Below the pieces are notes generated by a model. The model did not search any database. It saw only the letters and a program-made list of their open reading frames with translations, and was not told the DNA's origin. The translations under genes were made by a program, and so were the position numbers. A stretch of 64,000 nucleotides of DNA from NCBI RefSeq assembly GCF_021130785.1, contig NC_060213.1, positions 61,784,001 to 61,848,000 of the forward strand. The letters are read 5' to 3'. This document shows positions 57,400 to 64,000 of the stretch, in pieces (position 1 is the first letter of the stretch; each line of letters starts with the position of its first letter). Source of the DNA: Homalodisca vitripennis. Lineage: Eukaryota > Arthropoda > Insecta > Hemiptera > Cicadellidae.

Positions 57400-57738
57400 C
57401 CCTGTTAATTAGGGTGGTGACCATAACATCTACTAATTGTCAGCCACATTGTCGACATGAGCACAGGTGACGCTCGGTGGGGGAAGTAGAGGGGGGGTTA
57501 CTAATTTGTACAACTGTACCCTGCCGGAGTCGAACAGGCTGTTAGTGTTAGCGGGGACATTGATAGTGTCGTAATTACGCTCCTGTTAGGGTGACCGCCC
57601 AAGCTTGCCTTATCTGGCCGCACTACTAGACTTTAACTGCGTTAACTCAGATAACTCGGCTCAGCTCAGAGGCGTTATCGTAATTGGAGCCTGTATTGAT
57701 TCACAGAAACCACAATTAATTGAGAGCCCGCTTTAAAG
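57400..57738. promoter_or_regulatory. Candidate enhancer-like GC-richer block
   Basis: Unique, GC-richer and packed with known factor-type words: TTATCTGG (57610), AGATAAC (57649) and GTTATCG (57674), all GATA-like; AACCACAATTAAT (57708), a Runx site joined to a homeodomain core; TAATTGG (57681); and GCTCAGCTCAG. GGTGGGGGAAGTAGAGGGGG precedes. It lies between two M2 elements that did not disrupt it. Enhancer function is inferred from motif density only. Confidence 0.3.
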
Positions 57739-57739
57739 A

Positions 57740-58425
57740 AACGACCTTGAATGTTTTCCCATAAGAACAATGTTAAACCTCATGCACTTTTACGTCCTTA
57801 TTTATTTTGGTCGTAGAGTTATGCGAGATGTCTCATTTTTTTAAATAAAATTTATACCCATCCAAGCTTTTTTTATTTAAAAAAAAATAATTATGAAAAA
57901 GATTATTTTACTTCCCAAATATAGTATGTACAATATTAATCTTTACTAATAAACTTTATAATTTAAAAAATTTTAAATTACAGAAAGTTGCTTGAAGCGA
58001 GAAAAAGAAGAAGCGCTATGAAGAAAAGCATTGTTGGGAGTTTTTAGTAAAGTGTACAATTTTTGAATATTCAAACAGTAAATTTTAAAAAGTTTGTGAT
58101 TAATTTTTGAGTAACAATTAAAAACATCGAAAAATTAAAAAGCGTTTATATGTACCTATTTTACAATTATAAAATTACAATTATTACAATTACAATTACA
58201 ATAATTACAATAATTACAATTACAATTATAAAATTTTACAATTATAAACGTTGAAAAAATCAAAAAAACCTTTGGATACGTATTTAACTTAACAATTAAA
58301 AAATTATAAAAAAATAAAAAGCGTTTGGATGCTTACTTAAAATGAGACGTATTTCGTGATTCTGCGACTAAAATTAAGGCTATAAAGGTGCATGAGGTTA
58401 ATTTTGTCTCTACCGTCTTGAATCA
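57740..58425. mobile_element. Family M2 TIR element, longest copy (~0.67 kb)
   Basis: The left end GACCTTGAATGTTTTCC, CATAAGAACAATGTTAAACC, TCATGCACTTTTACG, GAGATGTCTCATTTTTTTAA is inverted at the right as TTAAAATGAGACGTATTTCG, GCGACTAAAATTAAGGC, AAGGTGCATGAGGTTAATTTTG. The interior contains AATTAC-type simple repeats (58.17-58.25 kb) and repeated AAAAAGCGTTT words, so this copy may contain nested copies. No ORF. Confidence 0.75.
58165..58255. repeat. (AATTAC)n-type simple repeat
   Basis: ACAATTATAAAATTACAATT, ATTACAATTACAATTACAAT, AATTACAATAATTACAATTAC: an imperfect 6-bp simple repeat inside the M2 copy. Confidence 0.9.
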
Positions 58426-58439
58426 GAAGGAGTTTTCCT

Positions 58440-58825
58440 AAAAAAGAAATTGGTCGTCATCACGCTAGATTTGGAAGAGACCGAAATTGAAGGGTATCAA
58501 AAGGATTAAAAATATGAATCGATAATTTTTTTCTCTGCTTGTATTTTGTAGCTTGATTTATTTAAAAACATCAGCTGGATACGTAAATAAACCTTATATC
58601 AGCGTCAGTTAAGCATTTCATTATTTCATGTAGTGGATTTTTACGAATAAACTTTTTAAGGTTCTTATGTACAGACCTACCATTCAGTGGCAACTTTCAG
58701 TGATTTTATCTAGTTCACTGAGGATGATATTACTATTATGTCTGTGCTATGAAAACATTTTATACAAAAACTCAAATATAAATATTTTTAACCCTTTTGA
58801 TACCCAATTTCAAATTGTTTCTACG
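58440..58825. mobile_element. TIR element, family M4, copy 3
   Basis: The left end GAAATTGAAGGGTATCAAAA, GGATTAAAAATATGAATCG and the right end AAATATTTTTAACCC, TTTTGATACCCAATTTC form an inverted repeat of about 35 bp. The outer-left word GGTCGTCATCACGCTAG has counterparts at 9.47 and 6.01 kb. The interior is about 0.3 kb with no coding. Confidence 0.7.
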
Positions 58826-59345
58826 CGTATAGTTCCAGTTTAAATCGCTTATTTCATCCAAAATCCATATTTCAATAAATTAGGAAGATTATCACAGGTT
58901 GAATTAGTTTTAGCCCTATGAATTCTTCATGTAAACCGGAGAATAAAAACTCCAAACTCTATGTTCTTAAACTATTGGTTTTAATTTCTCTATCTTTGCT
59001 TCTACGTAAGAATAATTAACAACTTATAATTGTTCATGGTATAGTGTTGCCGTATGCAAATCGGTATTTGCCTTTCTAAGATCTAACTTGGCGAGAAAGA
59101 TATTACATACATTTATTGCTACCTTAATTTAAAAGGACTGAATTATGAGAGTGTTTACAGTACGGAAGACCGAAGAGTTGTGGGCTAAAACCCAAGCAAT
59201 GTACTTGCTTACTCCAATATCGCGACCTTTCTGTCTCTTTTGATCGCTTTTTATTGTTTCCACGCCTAGAACTCTTGTCCAAATCGCTTGTTTTTGTCAG
59301 TTTTGCCGTATTGTACAGATTTAAACATGTTTCTGTTAACCAAAT
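58826..59345 (-). repeat. Dispersed repeat M3, inverted units
   Basis: On the minus strand AATAAGCGATTTAAACTGG (about 58.86 kb) and AACAAGCGATTTGGACAAG, AGTTCTAGGCGTGG (59.24-59.30 kb) match the plus-strand M3 signature at 55.5 kb. GTTGTGGGCTAAAACCC near 59.18 kb corresponds to the GAGTTATAGCCCATAAATC part. M3 is therefore dispersed in both orientations, not confined to one array. Confidence 0.6.
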
Positions 59346-60554
59346 AGATGCAAAAGTGATTAGTATATTTCAAAAATAGTGGTAAAACAGGGTTTTCGTA
59401 GTACGAGTCGTTATATGAGCACTTTAAAAAAAGAGCATTAAGAAGTACATTTCCCCAGGAGTTTTAACACTATTTTCATTATTTTGCGTCATAAAATAAG
59501 CACTTTAATTATTGATGTCACTGATTTAATCTGGGCGCAAAGCCATGTGTTTTATAATGATATTGCAAGGTTGAAAAGAACATTCTCCGTCCGCAAGTGT
59601 AAAATCTTTGCTTAAATGTGTTTGCAATAATTAATAAATACTGTCAGTAATATGCCGTTGTATTTTACAATATCTACACTTACAATTAACAGGTTATCTT
59701 TACGAGATACTTCGGAAAAGTCCAAAACTAGGGCAACTTTGTATGGCAAATACTCATACAAGCTTTAATTTGTCAAACAATTCTTGCATTTAATAACTCT
59801 CAGTGCGACTAACAACTGATTTTTCGCTACTGTGAGAATATCAAATACGGGTAGTATCATGGAAATAGTACATGTCCTGACTAGTCTCGAAGGTGACGTA
59901 TTGCTGAGCGAGATTGCATTTGGAAAATGCTATCGATCCCCACAATACAACTTTCGAAACGTGTATTGAATGATACTTTTGATCACGATGCAAAAATGCA
60001 CTCGAAATCTTTTAAAAGACATTTATAACAATTACTAGACTATTAAATGTCGGATAGTTTTTCCACAAAAAATACGTAAAACTAATTTCAGTTTAAAATC
60101 ATCTGTTCCGAAACAAAAAACCTTAGTGCTCCTGATGGCCAAACCGGGAATTTCAGTTACTTGTACAGGAAAAGAGATTTTTACATAGAGAAAGAATTGT
60201 TTACATAGAGAAAGTAATGTTTGGGATAGGGAAAATCATCTGACAATAGCTATGAGAGAAACAGCAGTTTTCAGCTTTGAAAAGTAGCCATTACCTGAAA
60301 AGTGATGAAATGGTGGTTTTTCACGACGGTCTTTATCATACGGGAAACAAAATTGAAACGTAACGTTTAATATAGTTTTATTGTTGCATAATAAGGCACC
60401 ATACAAATAATGTCAATTTTGAATATAATGAGCAGTTTTTTGCATTTACTTCTACTGAAACAATGACAAAGTTTAAAGTTTTTCTTTCTCTCATTTAAGC
60501 CTCAGCGTCAGCTATGCCGGCTTCGAAGTGCACTGGTTTTTATTATTATTATAT
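59346..60554. other. AT-rich noncoding DNA
   Basis: No gene. A small duplication, TTTACATAGAGAAAGAATTG/TTTACATAGAGAAAGTAATG, lies at about 60180-60220. Confidence 0.5.
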
Positions 60555-60559
60555 GATTG

Positions 60560-60640
60560 GACCTCCCCGGAATTTGAACCCGTGATCTCTCGGTTAGAGC
60601 CGAGACTATAACCATTAGTCTACGGATGAGGACAAAAGTT
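60560..60640 (-). tRNA. tRNA-like sequence, probable pseudogene or SINE head
   Basis: The minus strand starts CCTCATCCGTAGACTAATGG, with anticodon-arm pairing CTCGG/CCGAG around CTCTAA and a T-arm ACGGGTTCAAATTCCGG ending GGGGAGG. The acceptor pairs at six of seven positions including one G-T. Both pol III boxes are present. The anticodon loop has only six bases with the best stem and position 8 is C, so a working tRNA is unlikely. Confidence 0.5.
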
Positions 60641-61149
60641 TAAAGTTAGCGCAACGAAAAACATAATTGCGCCAGCTGGTTTTTCAGATCTCTGTTAAAA
60701 AGTAATGTATATAATTACAACCATATTTGGACCAACTCAAGTATAAAACAGCTGTTTTTGTGCAGCATTGTGAGAATTGATATTAGTTATTAAATTGGTC
60801 TATCATAGATTATATTAGTTTTGTCATTAAATTGGGACTGATCGAGAACGCCTCCTCAGTGTTATTTCTATATAAAATGTAAATTTATAATTTTTATAAA
60901 TATAAGTACTAAAGTACCATCTCCCCTCGCACATGAAGCTGTACTATTAGTGAAGGATTTTCACTATTTATTTTGCTTACATTATTGTAAGTTCACCATT
61001 TCGACATGGGAGGTCATTTTCTCTTGTAGCCCTCGCCTTAGCTTTTCAGGTATCAAGAGGTTCTCAGTGGGAAACCCTGAAACACTCCAAAACGTGCCAC
61101 TGACTGACTCACTGCGGAATCCTCAGTTTACTTTAGGAGATCATAAACT
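60641..61149. other. Noncoding, nothing recognised
   Basis: AT-rich. A 68-codon frame (60950-61156) matches nothing known. Confidence 0.45.
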
Positions 61150-61275
61150 GCACTAATTTATTCCCGGGCACGAACCACCCCGGGGGTAAATGGCTGTGAG
61201 GGGGAAGGGGGGAGTGTCACCACCATTCTCCATTTGTGGCGGCTTAACAGCCCTTGGTCAAAAAACACAACGAAG
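61150..61275. other. GC-rich island
   Basis: TTCCCGGGCACGAACCACC, CCGGGGGTAAATGGC and GAGGGGGAAGGGGGGAGTG, then CATTTGTGGCGGCTTAAC. No coding signal. A possible conserved or promoter-like block. Confidence 0.3.
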
Positions 61276-61539
61276 AAAGTGGTTTTGTGGATTCACAAAG
61301 GATTTTCTGTAACCTGTCTCCAGGTAATTATAAAACAATAATTTTGTTTTCCTCAACACCATAGCAGTTTATAATAAAGGTGCGTTTTAATTTAAACAAA
61401 ACAGCTCCTAAACCTCGAACAAATACATGGCCAATTAGTTAGTCTGCGAAACAAACAGGCGATAATAAAAAGGACCTGAATAACAAAATATATAACATTG
61501 AGAGAATATATTTGTATGGCAAATCGCTGAATAAATTGT

Positions 61540-61800
61540 TTCCGATAGTCTGCGTTCTCCGACGATCAAACTTTTTCTTAATTGCCCTCCTATTGAAAGT
61601 TTTCAATTAAGAGCCAATTATTTCCCCTCCCCGGGACAAAAGTGCAACATTTCTGTTCCCCGCTGCGATAAATTCTCCCCTCCCAACACCACCCCCTCCC
61701 GCAATCCCCTCCACCCCGTGGAACTCCAAAGGGACGTTGGAACGGAATTATTTATGGTCCATTTTAATGCATTACCTCTCTGGAAATTTATGTTTGTTTT
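61540..61800. promoter_or_regulatory. Candidate conserved regulatory block
   Basis: A C-rich stretch (CTCCCCTCCCAACACCACCC) is followed by an abrupt AT-rich homeodomain-type stretch: TTTATGG (61750, Caudal/Abd-B type), the perfect palindrome TAATGCATTA (61765-61774, POU/homeodomain type), and upstream TTTTCAATTAAGAGCCAATT. Composition and motif mix differ from all the repeats here. Regulatory function is inference. Confidence 0.3.
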
Positions 61801-62334
61801 ACTTGCTTTTCCTGATATTTCATGCTTAGGAGTGTTAATATGAGTTGGATTTTTTCAGTTTTTGCAATGAACAAACAATAACTGACGCACGGTGTGGATA
61901 CTTTGTTAATTACGTTGTTAATTGTACGAAAATGAAATATTTATGTAAAATCAAAAAGCGGTAACAACTACAGCTCTTGGACTGGCAGACAAGTAATTTG
62001 TTTTTCATATAATTCATTTGACAAAAACGAATGTTTTTATGTCAATTTCAAGCCGCAGTTTGATGTTCTGGAATGCAAATATATAGACTTGTAATACCAC
62101 AGATGTTGCATTGCTACTGAAGTGGGATTAGCAAAAACGGGGATGCAACGTCTGCGTTATGACTCAATTAGTTCTGGATGATTAAATATTTAGAAGCTAC
62201 ATTGAGATTGAGGTATTTTTTATCAGATATGTCGTCTCTAATATGTAATGGTCCACTGCTAATCCACTAATACTCCTTGTAAATTGCAACTCCACCACCG
62301 TTTACTACCAAATTGCTCCGTGGTCATTTCAATC

Positions 62335-62560
62335 CCCTTCTTTTATACCCTTGCACCCCAAGGTGTGAAGGGGGGGGGTAAGACGGTGACGGTTGGAAGG
62401 AAGGCAGGCACGTGCTGGTGACGGTTAGATTCTAAAGGCTGTTGCCCAAGACGACAGCTGCTGCGGGAGGGGACTTGGCCGACAATGCCGTGACAGCAGT
62501 GGGCCAGGCAGCCCGGCTCGACAAGGAGAGTGAAGAAAAATAATTACACAGTTATATGCG
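62335..62560. other. GC-rich island
   Basis: CACCCCAAGGTGTGAAGG with a G9 run, GACGGTGACGG repeated at 62383 and 62418, GACAGCTGCTGCGGGAGG (E-box CAGCTG), and CAGCCCGGCTCG. A 68-codon minus-strand frame (62425-62631) overlaps it, unrecognised. Confidence 0.3.
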
Positions 62561-63779
62561 ACTGATTTCCATTTTGTTCTTTTCTCATTACAAACGCCGG
62601 TCTCCAGGGGTGAATAACCTCCGTGTTTCATATTCCCATTTGGCTCATTCAGGTTTAGAATAATTGAATTGATTCTGACAAAGAAACAATGTAATAAAAT
62701 GAAGAAAAATTAATACGTAATACGATACAAAGGAGTATCGAAGTATTCTACAGAACGTAACAAAAGGTCAATCCAAATTGGAAAAGTTTCATTTGATAGT
62801 AAGTAGTCAGTTTGTTTACAAATTTGTTTGTACTGTGATTTTCTCATTGGCATCATGTTTACCTCTAGACCAAGTAAATAAATATCTTGGACTTTTATTT
62901 TTATTATCTGTATTTTTTATTCCAAAACCAACTCTAGAGGAAAGAACCTGAGTCGCAAGCTCAATGTCTACAGCAACTTTCTATCAAGAACGATCGCAAG
63001 GACTAACGGACGGAGAGATGAACAGCATCGACGCTATTTTAAGAATAACCTGCCAGAACCTTAATAATTAATTATCTATGTAATTAGAATTTTAAGTGAA
63101 TATTTTAGTGAGAAGATACTATATAGATACTGTTTATTCTCTTGCATGATCTAAACCTCATTATGAAAAAAATCTTCCTCTCTAACGTTTTGGAGCAGAA
63201 CCTCCTCATCTTTAAAAGAGGTCTAATTATCCTTAATATAGAAGTAAAGAGAAAAGTAATTCGACAATGGTTCCAATATCCTAAAGGGAAGTTTACTTTT
63301 TCATTCCTGGTATGATCAATTAAGAACATACATACAAAACAAATGACAACATCTCAGATTGGCGGAGAATGTATCCTAGTCCATAACAACTGTCATTTTA
63401 ATCGTAGGTTTGGACGTGTAGGAAAATGATTCGGAAAAGTATAGGCTTACTCATGAGTTGTGATTTACTCCGTAGGGGAAACAAACGCAAGGGAATAATT
63501 AACCCTAACTTCTATCAGAACAGCCACCCTTCAAAATAGCCCGGAAGGCAAGATCCAATTCGCATTGCTAAGAACTTAACCTCGTTTTTCGTGACGTTGG
63601 TAAAGATAGTTTCCCTAAGCAAGGGATCGATCGGAGCTATGCTAGTTTATGTAGAAGTCAACATGGGATCTTGGTTAATCATAATACCCTGTCGCAGATT
63701 TAATAACATCTTCACTCCGGCTCTATGCCAAATGATCTTGAGCAGTCCATGAGACCAACTAAAATCATTGTTGCGGAAG
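62561..63779. other. Noncoding; end fragment of the 130-bp repeat at ~62.95-63.03 kb
   Basis: ACTTTCTATCAAGAACGATC, CTAACGGACGGAGAGATG matches the end of the 28.6-29.4 kb monomers. The rest shows no recognised feature. A 74-codon minus-strand frame at 63105-63329 matches nothing. Confidence 0.4.
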
Positions 63780-63885
63780 GATGATTTGAAAGTATGAGAG
63801 GTTTATCTACATTTGCTACCAAAAGACTAGCTCTACGTTTCGGAAACTGTTATCTACCCTCTTCTCCAGGTGTCAAATGCTAATG
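63780..63885 (-). mobile_element. Penelope-like tail motif (fragment)
   Basis: On the minus strand GACACCTGGAGAAGAGGG, ATAACAGTTTCCGAAACGTAG, AGCTAGTCTTTTGGTAGC. The layout CTGGAGA (63863-63869 on the plus strand as TCTCCAG), hairpin, CCGAAACGTA parallels the 51.8-kb fragment and the hammerhead-type ends of Penelope-like elements. No reverse-transcriptase or GIY-YIG sequence is visible nearby. Confidence 0.4.
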
Positions 63886-64000
63886 CACGAGGGTAAGCAA
63901 GCCAAAAGTAATAAGTGCAAATACATGCCGATTAACACAACAAAGTAAAAGTTATATTAATTTTGTGGAAGTACAAAACATGTCTTCAGTACTAAAACAA

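Noticed and set aside
60560..60640. Functional tRNA gene
   Set aside because: The anticodon loop cannot be made seven bases with a clean stem, position 8 is not T, and the acceptor has a mismatch. Reported as tRNA-like only.

Overview
The window looks like nuclear DNA from an arthropod with a large, AT-rich, repeat-laden genome. An insect is most likely, and a hemipteran is a guess from repeat style only. The base composition, the (TA)n tracts, several unrelated satellite arrays, many tRNA-derived SINE-like fragments, short inverted-repeat elements and a dead LINE all point to a eukaryote. No open reading frame outside repeats resembles a known cellular protein, and no exon-intron gene could be supported. 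The window is either intergenic or lies inside a very large intron. Nothing resembles a bacterial operon, a CRISPR array or a phage.

Layout. 1-6.3 kb: AT-rich DNA, a 15-bp minisatellite, a (TA)n tract, a SINE-like fragment, and a ClaI-type (ATCGAT) minisatellite at 4.6-6.0 kb with a 266-bp higher-order period. 6-14.7 kb: terminal-inverted-repeat (TIR) elements, a hAT-like MITE and a dispersed repeat built on GGCTGAGCGTTAGCGAA. 15.1-17.4 kb: a satellite of about 136 bp that decays toward both edges. 18.8-25.4 kb: GC-rich islands, a 14-bp array of GTAAGTAT motifs, a segmental tandem duplication in which only one copy carries a GC-rich insert, copies of a TIR family (here M1), and a non-LTR retrotransposon reverse-transcriptase pseudogene. 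28.5-29.4 kb: a 390-bp higher-order repeat of three roughly 130-bp monomers. 29.8-32.6 kb: TIR families M2 and M1 and more of the GCGTTAGCGAA repeat. 33.3-36.5 kb: a 57-bp satellite of about 56 units, whose length of 19 codons produces a spurious 364-residue ORF. 41.8-47.1 kb: a very homogeneous 140-bp satellite of about 38 units. 49.2-51.4 kb: a large inverted repeat with roughly 0.6-kb arms that meet internal (TA)n tracts. 51.8 and 63.8 kb: two Penelope-like tail motifs. 54.4-59.4 kb: dense TIR and dispersed repeats around a GC-richer, motif-dense block that could be an enhancer. 60.5-64 kb: a tRNA-like fragment and further GC-rich islands.

The signal running through the unique DNA is a set of GC-rich islands (about 0.1-0.35 kb) scattered through AT-rich sequence. 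They are compatible with conserved cis-regulatory elements of a developmental-gene desert, but only cross-species alignment could show that. No previously undescribed molecular system is evident. The items most worth checking are the large inverted repeat, the four dispersed families, the higher-order satellite structure and the GC-rich islands.
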